Part shown: positions 14,844 through 22,959 of the stretch, piece by piece
Position numbering within the stretch: the first letter of the stretch is position 1
Layout: every line of letters begins with the position of its first letter
Virus record (IMG/VR): IMGVR_UViG_3300025168_000290
Coordinates: 1-34,955 of that record
DNA: 34,955 bases
Origin: a virus
Reading direction: 5' to 3' (one strand)
The notes under the pieces: generated by a model
What the model saw: the letters and a program-made list of their open reading frames with translations, nothing else
Database searches by the model: none
Told to the model about the DNA's origin: nothing
Made by a program: the position numbers and the translations under genes

Positions 14844-16175
14844 TCACTCAAATTGTGAAGAATCGGTGTCCCCACCACCGACTCTTCTAATTGCTCTTGA
14901 TGGATTCGTATATATGCCAAACACTGCTAGTTGTGGCATACTTTGTCCGTCTTGTACTTTCATCTTTAGTCTACCATAGACTAGTACAGAACTCTTCTCT
15001 CCAAAGCCCCATAGTTCATCGTCTATGTCTCTAAAGTGGAATGGGCTTGCAATATCGTTACATGAACCGCTAACCCAGCAAGGGATTTCGCTCATTCTAC
15101 CTTTACCGTGTTGATTTTGTAGATTCAAGGAAGATATAGATAGGCTAAAGTTACGCCCTGTCTCATCCCAATCACTAGGTTTACCTTCGGTAGACATTCT
15201 CATTACACTACCCCTTACGATTATATCAGGTCCAACCGTACCATCGTTGCCATCTCTACCAGTAAAGTGTCTTTTACCAGCGTTGTATGCATCTTCTAGT
15301 TCTGTTAAGTTTACGTATGCATCTCCCATGTAGTCATCGTTAGTCCACATTTTGAAAGGTTGTAGATGATGTCTGATATGCTCAGGACACCATTCATCAC
15401 CGTATTGCATAGTTTCGCTAAAGTTGTAATTGGTGCTTAGAACGTCTTGGAATGCTTCACTTTTAGTATTAGGTAGTCTAACTTGGATAGATACAGGAGA
15501 GCCTACGTCTATCTTCATGTTTCTGTTTTCGTTAGTCAAGTCTACTCTCCAAAATTGTAAGTCACCATCTAAGAACTTCTTAGGTTCGTTACCAAAGAAT
15601 CTGTAATACCTACCCATTCTTTCGTATGGATATGGTCTACCTGCTTTGCTAAGTAAGCAAATCCAATCATCACCTTGTTTGAATCCCATGGAAGGGTCTG
15701 CGTTTGCTGAGTCTGTGGTCACTAGAGCGCCGTTAACGGTGTTAATAGCCCATACACCATCTTCTGCATAGTAGTGTCCTACAACACCGTCTGACATAGC
15801 CGCATTAGGGTCTTCTTGCCATTTCTGTCTAGCATTTCTTACAGACCAACCGTTTCTATCTGCTGATTTATCTTCTACACCCATCCAGTGTCCTACGAAA
15901 GTAACTGTGTCTCCACCGCCACCGCTTATGTTGCTACTTCTATCTTCGATGTACATTCCTTCTGCCCAATCTACCAATAAGTCTGCATCTTCGGCAGTCC
16001 AATCGGTGCAGTTCCATGTGTCAGCGATATGTTTGATGTATGCTTCGATAACTTTCTCCACACTTTCACCAGTTCTTTCCGCTTGCATCTTGAAACGCAG
16101 CATCACCTCTTCAGGCCATTCGTCTTTCTTTTCTTCCCGTTGTTTGAACGGGTTATTCTCACTTGCATTATTCAT
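14844..16175 (-). CDS. putative RPA-like single-stranded DNA-binding protein
   Basis: A 443-aa protein with a helical N-terminus and then beta-rich segments compatible with OB folds (for example DTVTFVGHWMGVEDK near 90 and PDIIVRGSVMRMS in the C-terminal third). It ends GGGDTDSSQFE, an acidic-aromatic tail reminiscent of SSB C-termini that recruit partners. Most likely the replication SSB/RPA of this virus given its place next to RFC and the recombinase-like ATPase. No zinc ribbon of classical RPA is seen, so the assignment is provisional. It overlaps the end of the RFC gene by 8 bases. Confidence 0.5.
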   Translation of the reverse strand: MNNASENNPFKQREEKKDEWPEEVMLRFKMQAERTGESVEKVIEAYIKHIADTWNCTDWTAEDADLLVDWAEGMYIEDRSSNISGGGGDTVTFVGHWMGVEDKSADRNGWSVRNARQKWQEDPNAAMSDGVVGHYYAEDGVWAINTVNGALVTTDSANADPSMGFKQGDDWICLLSKAGRPYPYERMGRYYRFFGNEPKKFLDGDLQFWRVDLTNENRNMKIDVGSPVSIQVRLPNTKSEAFQDVLSTNYNFSETMQYGDEWCPEHIRHHLQPFKMWTNDDYMGDAYVNLTELEDAYNAGKRHFTGRDGNDGTVGPDIIVRGSVMRMSTEGKPSDWDETGRNFSLSISSLNLQNQHGKGRMSEIPCWVSGSCNDIASPFHFRDIDDELWGFGEKSSVLVYGRLKMKVQDGQSMPQLAVFGIYTNPSRAIRRVGGGDTDSSQFE

Positions 16176-17172
16176 TTTTGTTACCTCTATTTACTTGTTT
16201 TCTCATTTTTGATACCATCCAGTCAAGGAAGGAATAGTCGTCGCCCGGCCATGTGTATCTATATGTCATAGTATCACCGTATACCGCCATTATGTCCCAC
16301 ATCATATCCAATGTATCCTCATCTTCAAAGTGGGAATATATGTTTCCGTAGAAACCATTGAGTACGGCTGGGAGAGTTCTGCCGGATTTGATTTGTGCAT
16401 GAAGGTTTCGCCTTAAATTATACCATTCATTGTTGATTGCGTATGCTATCGAATCTTCTGCGCTGGATAATACAAGTAGGTCTACCTTTTCCTCTAGATA
16501 ATCTAAACTATCTAAGTTTTTCATAAACATGATAGTCGCTCTCATATCACCGTTCATGTGTTTTACAAGGTTGTCTAAGATAGGAAGTAATACTAAATGT
16601 GAATCTGACGGTAAACCGGAATGAGATGAATCATAATTGAATAATCGACCATATATCCAAGATGCGCCTACTCTTTCATCTACTGGTGAGAAAGCGTATG
16701 CATTACACCTTGAACGTATAGCAGGTCGTATCTTCTCAATCTCATTACACGTGAGTATAACCATTGCATTGTGAGCATACTTCTCTATCAACTGGCGCAT
16801 AGCATCTTGTGCTGCTGGGGTAAGCCCGTCTGCTTCATCTAGTAGGATTATCTTTCTTTCTACACCTATACCTTTTGTTCTCATAGCAGTTTTGAATGAG
16901 CCTCTAATGAAATCAATACCTCTATCATCACTTGCATTAGATTCAATGTAGTTCATGCTGTTGAAGGCGTCACCTAGAAAACTTTTTGCTATACAGTGAG
17001 CGGCACTAGTCTTACCTGTGCCCGGAGGACCGTGGAACAACAATGCCTGTGGTAATGCCGATTGACTAGTTACATACCTATGCTTGTGCCAAGATTGTAC
17101 ATCTTGCTTGAGAGCATCTAAACCTGCCATTTCACTCAATACTGAGTAATCGAAAATACTTGGAGTTTTCAT
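16168..17172 (-). CDS. rfcS: replication factor C small subunit (clamp loader)
   Basis: AAA+ ATPase that loads PCNA. From ATG 17172 it is 334 aa with Walker A HGPPGTGKT (47-55), the NASDDRG box at 79-85, Walker B LLDEAD (110-115), sensor 1 TCN at 141-143 and SRC (154-156, arginine finger); all conserved. An in-frame GTG three bases earlier is possible. With the shared promoter ending 11 bases upstream, the expected start of transcription falls at or next to the ATG, so the mRNA may be leaderless. First gene of the replication operon. No large RFC subunit is visible in the window. Confidence 0.95.
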   Translation of the reverse strand: MKTPSIFDYSVLSEMAGLDALKQDVQSWHKHRYVTSQSALPQALLFHGPPGTGKTSAAHCIAKSFLGDAFNSMNYIESNASDDRGIDFIRGSFKTAMRTKGIGVERKIILLDEADGLTPAAQDAMRQLIEKYAHNAMVILTCNEIEKIRPAIRSRCNAYAFSPVDERVGASWIYGRLFNYDSSHSGLPSDSHLVLLPILDNLVKHMNGDMRATIMFMKNLDSLDYLEEKVDLLVLSSAEDSIAYAINNEWYNLRRNLHAQIKSGRTLPAVLNGFYGNIYSHFEDEDTLDMMWDIMAVYGDTMTYRYTWPGDDYSFLDWMVSKMRKQVNRGNKNE

Positions 17173-17183
17173 CACCCTGTTTA

Positions 17184-17207
17184 TTCAATCTCGGTTTATA
17201 TAGTCAA
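17184..17207 (-). promoter_or_regulatory. conserved 24-bp TATA promoter, copy 2 (replication operon)
   Basis: Identical to the other five copies. The TGA stop of the upstream 145-aa gene (17204-17206) lies inside it. The RFC ATG is 11 bases past its end, giving a predicted leaderless or near-leaderless transcript for the roughly 12-kb replication operon. Confidence 0.8.
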
Positions 17208-17641
17208 CCAATTTCATCGTATGAGAGCATATCTAATTCTGTATCGTGTGCTTCTACCCAAACAAGAAAATCATCCCATGTCTTTGGAACAGGGTTATCA
17301 ACAACCCAAGATAACATGTGCCAGCCAGCGCTATCGGATAAAGCAGAGCGTATCCCATACATATTCTCTAACTTATCTAATAAGACCAACCACTTGAAAA
17401 TATCACTCTTGCTATGGTATTTTTCTTTTAACTCCATACCGAAGGGACTCAGGAACTTGCTTACACAAGTCTGCTGAATGTAAGTGCCGCTAGTAAACAG
17501 AGAGCGCCAACTTATTTGTTTCTTTACTCTCATACCTAATTTGGAATCGCTTCTATTCTCTACCCATGTCTTCATACGTAGTTCAGTTAATATGATACCT
17601 AAACCCATCCACTCTTCTCTTCTATCCACTTCACTATTCAT
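17204..17641 (-). CDS. hypothetical protein downstream of ligase-like gene (145 aa)
   Basis: Start chosen at ATG 17641 (Met-Asn-Ser), overlapping the end of the ligase-like gene by 8 bases. Trp-rich helical protein (WMGLGIILTELRMKTWVENR) with no recognised family. Its stop is embedded in promoter copy 2. Confidence 0.6.
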   Translation of the reverse strand: MNSEVDRREEWMGLGIILTELRMKTWVENRSDSKLGMRVKKQISWRSLFTSGTYIQQTCVSKFLSPFGMELKEKYHSKSDIFKWLVLLDKLENMYGIRSALSDSAGWHMLSWVVDNPVPKTWDDFLVWVEAHDTELDMLSYDEIG

Positions 17642-18902
17642 TTCCCACACCTACTAAATCGACGTACTGAGCCACATCAGATATTCCCATTTCATTATCT
17701 ATTTCTACAAACGAAGGCTTACTCAAAGCACCCGACCTTCTATCAACAAACGGGGATGATACACGTATTACTATACAAACATCATCGGGTATTACCTTCC
17801 ACCTGTTTACTTCTTCCGTATTAGCACCAAGTATTCTTTCAATATCGAATGCGATAGAACTTTTTTCTGACTCTATATAAACTCCGCAAAATCCTACATC
17901 CAAAAACTCGTCTATCCCATCGATTGCCTGTAATTTTATTTCCATCACATCACCGTGTTTGTATGCTGCTAATCTTAAATTATGAATGTGGGATTGCTTC
18001 ACTAAGACATAGCCTCCATATTCAGTAGGAGAGAATCCCCCAGTGTTAGGAAACCGTACCGTGTTCTCATGTTTAATTATTGAATCCCAAGAAGGTGTAG
18101 GTAGAGGCCAAGCAATTTCCTCATCATGCGATTCAGAATATTTAAGCAACCTTTCTTTTAATGATAATTTAGGATGCTTAGGGTATGCTACATCTGTGAT
18201 TACATCGCCCGCTTTCTCTATGATAACATCTTCTCCCTCGTTGTATTCAACGCTTACTATACCATTGTTAGGTATAGATTGGTATACCTCTATATCCACA
18301 GATTTGTACTTGCTCCATGGAATCCATCTACGCTTTCTTAGCGCAGCAGTGGGTTTCTGATACCATAACTTAGGGTCGTATAATAAATTAACATCATTGT
18401 ACACCGCATGAATTATTTCTTTATCGGTAAGAAAACCCCTACTAGATGATATGATGTCAGGAGATATACTAGTATTCAATCTTCTTAAAAATCTGAGGGC
18501 GGAAATAGGTTGTTGCTCGCCTATTACAGATGACCAAAATAATCTAGCGTCTATCTCATTCATCTGTTTACTTAATTCTAAAAACGAATACTCGCCTTCA
18601 ATAACAGCATTTCTTATTTTCAGCATATCTTCTATGCCCCAATCACAAGGATTCGATGCACTGCTCTCTGATGCGAGTAAGGTCGATACTCTTTTGTCAA
18701 GTAATTCTAAAACAATTTCATATGGTACTTCTAATTCATTAGCCACTTTAGAAAGGACTTTTCTTTCAGTCAAGGTTTCATTAGAAAACAGAATCTCGTA
18801 AGCATAGAGCGCGGTCGATTCTTCATTGAAATCTAAAGAAGATAGACTCCTATCTCCTAAGCGACTTCTTTCCCAAGCATTCGCCAAATCTGTAAATAAC
18901 AT
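17634..18902 (-). CDS. divergent ATP-dependent DNA-ligase-like protein
   Basis: From ATG 18902, which shares a base with the upstream TAA (TAATG), it is 422 aa and begins MLFTDLANAWERSR, like the N-terminus of archaeal/eukaryotic DNA ligases (MxFxxLAxxxExxExTxSR). Helical blocks EIDARLFWSSVIGEQQPISALRFLRRL fit the ligase DNA-binding domain. Near the C-terminus SGALSKPSFVEIDNE resembles motif VI (GxLRxPxFxRxRxDK). The catalytic KxDG of motif I is not evident, so it may be inactive, use an unusual motif, or be only distantly related. A start at 18935 would add 11 residues overlapping the previous gene. Confidence 0.4.
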   Translation of the reverse strand: MLFTDLANAWERSRLGDRSLSSLDFNEESTALYAYEILFSNETLTERKVLSKVANELEVPYEIVLELLDKRVSTLLASESSASNPCDWGIEDMLKIRNAVIEGEYSFLELSKQMNEIDARLFWSSVIGEQQPISALRFLRRLNTSISPDIISSSRGFLTDKEIIHAVYNDVNLLYDPKLWYQKPTAALRKRRWIPWSKYKSVDIEVYQSIPNNGIVSVEYNEGEDVIIEKAGDVITDVAYPKHPKLSLKERLLKYSESHDEEIAWPLPTPSWDSIIKHENTVRFPNTGGFSPTEYGGYVLVKQSHIHNLRLAAYKHGDVMEIKLQAIDGIDEFLDVGFCGVYIESEKSSIAFDIERILGANTEEVNRWKVIPDDVCIVIRVSSPFVDRRSGALSKPSFVEIDNEMGISDVAQYVDLVGVGNE

Positions 18903-19186
18903 TAAACCAGTAGATGCTTGTGAGTAGCGAGCCACTTATTTGGCTTTGGTTTCGTACCCGTTCCTAACATATCCAATGTTATACTTTCCACTTTCTTTAC
19001 AGTGATACCACTTTTGTATTCCTTAGCATACAAGTAAAGGCAGTCGATTATTAGATTCTTATTACTTCTTTGATTAGACCAATTTGAATCTAATCTTATT
19101 TGCGTATACGATAGAATCGCTTTGTTAATCTGTAACGGTTTCATACCGAATGCTATACCTAAAGCATAGATGTCTTTTTCTCTCAT
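18902..19186 (-). CDS. hypothetical basic protein (94 aa)
   Basis: Not recognised. Helical N-terminus (MREKDIYALGIAFGMKPLQINKAIL) could be a helix-turn-helix-like region, followed by a Lys-rich tail. Starts at ATG 19186, two bases after the end of the previous gene, and its TAA overlaps the ligase-like start. Part of the small unit driven by promoter copy 3. Confidence 0.6.
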   Translation of the reverse strand: MREKDIYALGIAFGMKPLQINKAILSYTQIRLDSNWSNQRSNKNLIIDCLYLYAKEYKSGITVKKVESITLDMLGTGTKPKPNKWLATHKHLLV

Positions 19187-19188
19187 GC

Positions 19189-19503
19189 TTATCTCTCATC
19201 GTGATAGAAGAAGTAAATCTCACTCCATATATTAGAGTAAGCAGTACCAAGTTTATCGTCTTTTACAGATGCCTTGAAATTAGGATAATTAATTTTCATC
19301 AATCTTTCAGATACTACGTTAGCCACATGTTCTCTATCTATGTAAGCCCGATAAGGATAGTCTGCTGTCTCATCCTTAAACAGTTCACACTTAGGAAATA
19401 TGTTTAGTAAGTGCTGCTTTGACCTAGCCCTTACTAACAGCGTTTCCTCATCATTTCTATTCTCTACTATGCTCAACCATGCGTCGTTAAATGCTATCCA
19501 CAT
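19189..19503 (-). CDS. conserved phage-type hypothetical protein (104 aa)
   Basis: From ATG 19503 it reads MWIAFNDAWLSIVE, LLVRARSK, DYPYRAYIDREHVA and YPNFKASV...W. This matches a widespread phage and actinobacterial family with the LxVRAR, DYxYR and YxNFK signatures, whose function is not known to me. A longer frame would begin inside the promoter repeat at 19533 and is rejected because transcription should start near 19519. A GGGATTGAAG stretch precedes the ATG. Confidence 0.65.
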   Translation of the reverse strand: MWIAFNDAWLSIVENRNDEETLLVRARSKQHLLNIFPKCELFKDETADYPYRAYIDREHVANVVSERLMKINYPNFKASVKDDKLGTAYSNIWSEIYFFYHDER

Positions 19504-19528
19504 CTTCAATCCCTTTCCATTCTCTACA

Positions 19529-19552
19529 TTCAATCTCGGTTTATATAGTCAA
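19529..19552 (-). promoter_or_regulatory. conserved 24-bp TATA promoter, copy 3 (ligase-like unit)
   Basis: Identical to the other copies, lying between the stop of the kinase-like gene at 19559 and ATG 19503. The ATG is 25 bases past the end of the element. Confidence 0.8.
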
Positions 19553-19558
19553 AGTTAC

Positions 19559-20227
19559 TTACGCAACTTGTCTTGCTATATCGCCTATTCTTTGTTGTAG
19601 TACGTTTCTTGTCTGACTATCTCTAAGCGACGATAGAGCAGCCTCCATCGCATCACTACCGCCGTATTTATCGTAAGACTGCCCCATTTCTTTAGGAGTC
19701 ATCTGCCCATACACTTCTTCTGTATGTGGTGGCTTATATTGCATTGATTGTAATTCAGATACCCTAGAACCCCAAGCATTTCCTTTAGGCGCACCTTGCG
19801 CTCTATACGGTCCAGCCCCTCCTACGTCTACGTAGGTAAGGTTACCATCGGGCCTCATCAGAACATTATCCATATCCATACCTAGAACATCCCAATTGGC
19901 TATGAGCGCTTGTGGAACGAAGTCTTGTCTTAATTTTCGCTTGTCTCCATAATTCACAGGTCTAGCCCCTTCTTCATAATCAGTAAGCATAGTAGGTCTA
20001 CTTCTTTCTTCTACCATTCGAGCATTAGGAACGCCAACACCTAATTCATTCAGATAACGATTCATGTCATACTCGTTGTTAATGTGAGCCTGAGGGTTAC
20101 CTCCAGCGTGACCGCCTCTTTTTACTACCACTTTTTTACCACTAGGTAAAATGCGCAATGCAGCCCCAGTAGAGCCTCTCAATCTGACTTCCTCCTTGAG
20201 GAGCGCCCATGCGTCATGTATCGTCAT
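19559..20227 (-). CDS. HipA/PI3-4-kinase-fold protein, putative kinase
   Basis: A 222-aa protein with kinase-like features: GSGKK-type basic strand VVVKRGG with K36, a helix Glu near E52 (INNEYDMNRYL), a catalytic-loop-like NWDVLGMDMDNVLM with D113, D120 and N121, and VDVGGAGPYRAQG with D134 as the DFG equivalent. The NWD...N...D.GG..YRAQG pattern is seen in phage kinase-like domains often linked to head-morphogenesis or ADP-ribosyltransferase proteins. The substrate could be host protein, lipid or virion protein. It is the last gene of the promoter 4 unit. Confidence 0.6.
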   Translation of the reverse strand: MTIHDAWALLKEEVRLRGSTGAALRILPSGKKVVVKRGGHAGGNPQAHINNEYDMNRYLNELGVGVPNARMVEERSRPTMLTDYEEGARPVNYGDKRKLRQDFVPQALIANWDVLGMDMDNVLMRPDGNLTYVDVGGAGPYRAQGAPKGNAWGSRVSELQSMQYKPPHTEEVYGQMTPKEMGQSYDKYGGSDAMEAALSSLRDSQTRNVLQQRIGDIARQVA

Positions 20228-20814
20228 ATCCCATCCCTCTTTTCAACTTCATCCCTCTTTTTACCTGTGATTGTGTGTGTTTTTGTAAGCCTACCGCCTT
20301 TACGATTCTTACGTAAACTTAGTTTAGTGGCGAAATAATGTAAATGTTCCGCCATCTTTGTATCTAAATCTGTAAAACTTTTATCTAATCTTTTCATTCG
20401 AGTATTCAATATGGCTAATTGATTCTGAAACTTTGCATTTTGTTTTTTGAACTCATCCGCTACTACACTCTCGACTAGAAGTCTATGTTCATTGAAATCT
20501 TCCTCTAGGTTTTTAGAGGCTATTTTCATAGTCTCTACTATTGCTATCCCCACCTCTTTCGCTATCTGTTCTTTTGTGCTGTCGCTAATAGTCTCGAAAA
20601 CAGATTTTAATTCTTTTATCTCTTCTTCTAATAAACGTATTCTGTATTCCTCTCTAGTCTCTTTTTCAATGGAAGATTTACTTCTAGTATAGATATTTCT
20701 TTTGTTTAAGATTTTAGAAAAAGGACTACACTTATCACAATAACTGCGTACTTCTACATTACTTCTTTTTCTAAAGTTTTTACCGCATGTTTTACAGACT
20801 GCTATATTACTCAT
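20224..20814 (-). CDS. zinc-finger coiled-coil protein (196 aa)
   Basis: N-terminal zinc ribbon (C7, C10, C26, C29) followed by a basic linker, a long coiled coil from about residue 45 to 165 and a basic Lys/Arg-rich tail (LRKNRKGGRLTKTHT). Likely an oligomeric nucleic-acid-binding protein. Its TGA overlaps the kinase-like gene start (ATGA). No named family recognised. Confidence 0.65.
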   Translation of the reverse strand: MSNIAVCKTCGKNFRKRSNVEVRSYCDKCSPFSKILNKRNIYTRSKSSIEKETREEYRIRLLEEEIKELKSVFETISDSTKEQIAKEVGIAIVETMKIASKNLEEDFNEHRLLVESVVADEFKKQNAKFQNQLAILNTRMKRLDKSFTDLDTKMAEHLHYFATKLSLRKNRKGGRLTKTHTITGKKRDEVEKRDGI

Positions 20815-20818
20815 GCTT

Positions 20819-21523
20819 TCACTTCCTCATAGATTCCCATAGTTTAATGGCTTCTTGTTGTTCTTCATTCAGTGCATCGAATAGTTCTTCTGCCGCACTT
20901 TTCTTCTCTACCTTAACAGGTACGGTTTTACAATCAGGACAAGTTTTTCTTAACTTACCTCTACCTGTTTGCTCAAAGTTCTTGTTACAACCATTACAAA
21001 CATAAGTTCTTACTACTATCTTGTAGTTTTTCTTAGCAGAATCTCTAGCAATCTTAGCGTGATTCTTTTTCTGACATTCAGAACAACGTAGTTTCATCTT
21101 ACCTCTACCAGTCATAGTTTCTAATTGGCAATTACAATCTATACATACCCCTACTCTCTGTAAAGGTACGAAAGTTTTAGTCCTATACTTTGCATTTTGT
21201 TTTGCTCTTAGTTCGGTCTTACAACTCTCGCAGTGAGTAATGGTTCTACCCTTACCTGTTTGAACAATAACATTTGCACAATCTTCCGCCACACATACAT
21301 TCTTACGAATGACTTTAGGTTTAGGCTTTCTTATGTTACGTCTATGTGTCTTTCTACATTCTTCTGATTGGCAGAGAGTTGGCGCTTTACCTTTCTTTAC
21401 TTTGTAAGTAAACTCTTCCTCGCATATTCTACAAGTAGACTTTTTATGCGTAACCTTTTCTTTCTTTACTTCAATCTTCAATCCTAGCATTTTTGCTAAT
21501 TCTATCGCTACATCATCACTCAT
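20819..21523 (-). CDS. protein with four tandem zinc-ribbon modules
   Basis: A 234-aa basic protein with four similar Cys4 modules separated by short linkers: CRIC...CQSEEC, CVAEDC...CESC, CIDCNC...CSEC and CNGC...CPDC. Modules 2-4 carry a TG(K/R)G(R/K) loop before the second cysteine pair. It looks like a duplicated nucleic-acid-binding array, with an acidic helical C-terminus. ATG 21523 overlaps the TAA of the membrane microprotein (TAATG). Function unknown; DNA or RNA binding is inferred from charge and fold. Confidence 0.75.
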   Translation of the reverse strand: MSDDVAIELAKMLGLKIEVKKEKVTHKKSTCRICEEEFTYKVKKGKAPTLCQSEECRKTHRRNIRKPKPKVIRKNVCVAEDCANVIVQTGKGRTITHCESCKTELRAKQNAKYRTKTFVPLQRVGVCIDCNCQLETMTGRGKMKLRCSECQKKNHAKIARDSAKKNYKIVVRTYVCNGCNKNFEQTGRGKLRKTCPDCKTVPVKVEKKSAAEELFDALNEEQQEAIKLWESMRK

Positions 21524-21630
21524 TATATCACCAAATATTTTCTAATTTCAAATAGTATTGCTAAACCTGAGAAAAACAGAAACGCTGACACTACGCCACA
21601 CCCACCACACAATAAATCATACCAATCCAT
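21523..21630 (-). CDS. single-pass membrane microprotein (35 aa)
   Basis: Recovered between two larger genes: ATG 21630 to TAA 21523-21525. A hydrophobic stretch VVSAFLFFSGLAILF spans residues 13-27 and is flanked by Cys/Gly (LCGGCG) and a basic tail (EIRKYL). This is a classic one-helix membrane protein. Its stop overlaps the next start. In a virus such a peptide could be involved in lysis or membrane association, but that is inference. Confidence 0.65.
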   Translation of the reverse strand: MDWYDLLCGGCGVVSAFLFFSGLAILFEIRKYLVI

Positions 21631-21631
21631 A

Positions 21632-22186
21632 TTACACTGTCACCTCTACGCTTTGCCACCAATCAGGTGCAGATACATGTCTGTAATGTACGCCACCTGC
21701 ACTACTTGCTTTGCTCTTGTAGTAGGCTCTGTATGCTTTAACCGCATCTTCATCTTTGTATTCGTCAGGCATGGCTTGAGCAAACGGAGTTTTGCTATCA
21801 TAATCCCAGTTAGGTGTAAATTGTTTACCATAATGTTTGCCTTCAATAACATCTTTCATGTGTCTAATTGGACCTTCACAAGCATGTGTTTTGTTGAATC
21901 TCATACTGTATTCATAACATAATGCGATAGCATGTTCTGCTAACCACATGAAATCTTCAAGTGAATTACCGCATTGAATAGTGCATGGGTGATGATGATA
22001 GCCCCCCTTGTATGGAGTACCTTTTTGTGTCAATGGCAAAATATCATCAGTAGCCCCGTACCTGCGTAATGCAGATGCCATCATTTGTGCGCTCTCCACT
22101 ACCATTTTTGGCACTCTAACGCAGTCCATGTACTGTGCCGCTTTTACTGGGTCATTGTCTAATACAAATATATTCATTGTAATCAC
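21632..22186 (-). CDS. conserved phage protein of the MNIFVLDNDP family
   Basis: A 184-aa protein whose landmarks NIFVLDNDPVKAAQYM, VPKMVVESAQM, HHHPCTIQCGNSLEDFMWL, EYSMRFNKTHA, FAQAMPDEYK and YRAYYKSKA are those of a family widespread in marine and other phages. No biochemical function is known to me. Its start ATG 22186 overlaps the TGA of the zinc gene before it; a second in-frame ATG at 22177 gives MNIFV, the family's usual N-terminus. Confidence 0.75.
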   Translation of the reverse strand: MITMNIFVLDNDPVKAAQYMDCVRVPKMVVESAQMMASALRRYGATDDILPLTQKGTPYKGGYHHHPCTIQCGNSLEDFMWLAEHAIALCYEYSMRFNKTHACEGPIRHMKDVIEGKHYGKQFTPNWDYDSKTPFAQAMPDEYKDEDAVKAYRAYYKSKASSAGGVHYRHVSAPDWWQSVEVTV

Positions 22187-22476
22187 TCTAACATTGTTTT
22201 CAATACTTCTATTTCATGTGAATCCCAAGTAATTTGACTATTAGGGTCTACTTGAACATTTACCGTACCGTTACATCTAGTGCAAACAAGACCGATATTC
22301 CAAACGTTCCATAGGTCAGAACCTACGGTAGTTAAAGTCCATACGTGTCCATCTTTCTCACACGATTTCAATGTCTTTTCCATATCCTTCATCTTTACTA
22401 ATTCATTCATTCTTGCTGCTAAGGCTGCCCTTTGTGCAGTTATCTCTTCTATCTCAGTCTCATATTTTGTTGTCAT
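22183..22476 (-). CDS. coiled-coil zinc protein (97 aa)
   Basis: From ATG 22476 the protein has an N-terminal coiled coil (residues 5-38) then C39, H44, C65 and C68 (CEKDGHVW ... CTRCNG), a zinc site shape common in phage proteins. A longer frame starting in the promoter is rejected because transcription should begin near 22483. First gene after promoter copy 4, with a GAAGGAG ribosome-like site. Confidence 0.65.
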   Translation of the reverse strand: MTTKYETEIEEITAQRAALAARMNELVKMKDMEKTLKSCEKDGHVWTLTTVGSDLWNVWNIGLVCTRCNGTVNVQVDPNSQITWDSHEIEVLKTMLE

Positions 22477-22492
22477 CTTTCTCACTCCTTCT

Positions 22493-22516
22493 TTCAATCT
22501 CGGTTTATATAGTCAA
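22493..22516 (-). promoter_or_regulatory. conserved 24-bp TATA promoter, copy 4
   Basis: Identical to the other five. The TAA stop of the upstream gene (22505-22507) is formed by the TATA box itself (TATATAA), so coding sequence runs into the promoter. The ATG of the next gene is 16 bases past its end. Confidence 0.8.
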
Positions 22517-22744
22517 GTAATCTTTCAAGTAGACTTGCATTACTTGTGTTTCCTCTCTCCTTATTGGCGTTTTATCATTCGCCTTTAATTGGTTTATAAT
22601 CTCCATACAATCGTTACAACGGGGTATCTTCCTCGCCACAAACTCATCCATGTAATGCTCAGGCCATGTGTGGTTCTTAGCGCCACAAACAGTTCCATCA
22701 GCGCCAAAACTAAAGTGCATAACTTCGGGATGCCATTTACTCAT
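22505..22744 (-). CDS. small zinc-binding phage-type protein (79 aa)
   Basis: From ATG 22744 (Met-Ser-Lys, overlapping the upstream TGA). VMHFSFGADGTVCGAK and then CNDCMEII with C20, C43 and C46 follow the pattern of small phage proteins that carry one zinc site (H...CG...C..C). It ends LTI then the stop inside the TATA box of promoter copy 4. Confidence 0.6.
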   Translation of the reverse strand: MSKWHPEVMHFSFGADGTVCGAKNHTWPEHYMDEFVARKIPRCNDCMEIINQLKANDKTPIRREETQVMQVYLKDYLTI

Positions 22745-22959
22745 TCTTTCACCCATAGTTTATCATACTCGTATTCTTTTCTAACACCGCATTTTGTACA
22801 TAAATAATAAAACTCTTCATTATAATTTAACTGGTAATCGTGTATGTTGCCGTTTTCAATACAAGCGTCGCATATTATTTCATAATATCCTGTCCCATCT
22901 TCATTAGTACTAGCAAAGATACAATCGGGACAATGATGTGTTACACACGATTCACTCAT
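22741..22959 (-). CDS. multi-cysteine zinc protein (72 aa)
   Basis: Seven cysteines (5, 10, 13, 30, 33, 54, 57) arranged as C...CPDC, CDAC and CTKCGV suggest one or two zinc sites in an acidic small protein. ATG 22959 overlaps the upstream TGA. Function unknown. Confidence 0.65.
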   Translation of the reverse strand: MSESCVTHHCPDCIFASTNEDGTGYYEIICDACIENGNIHDYQLNYNEEFYYLCTKCGVRKEYEYDKLWVKE

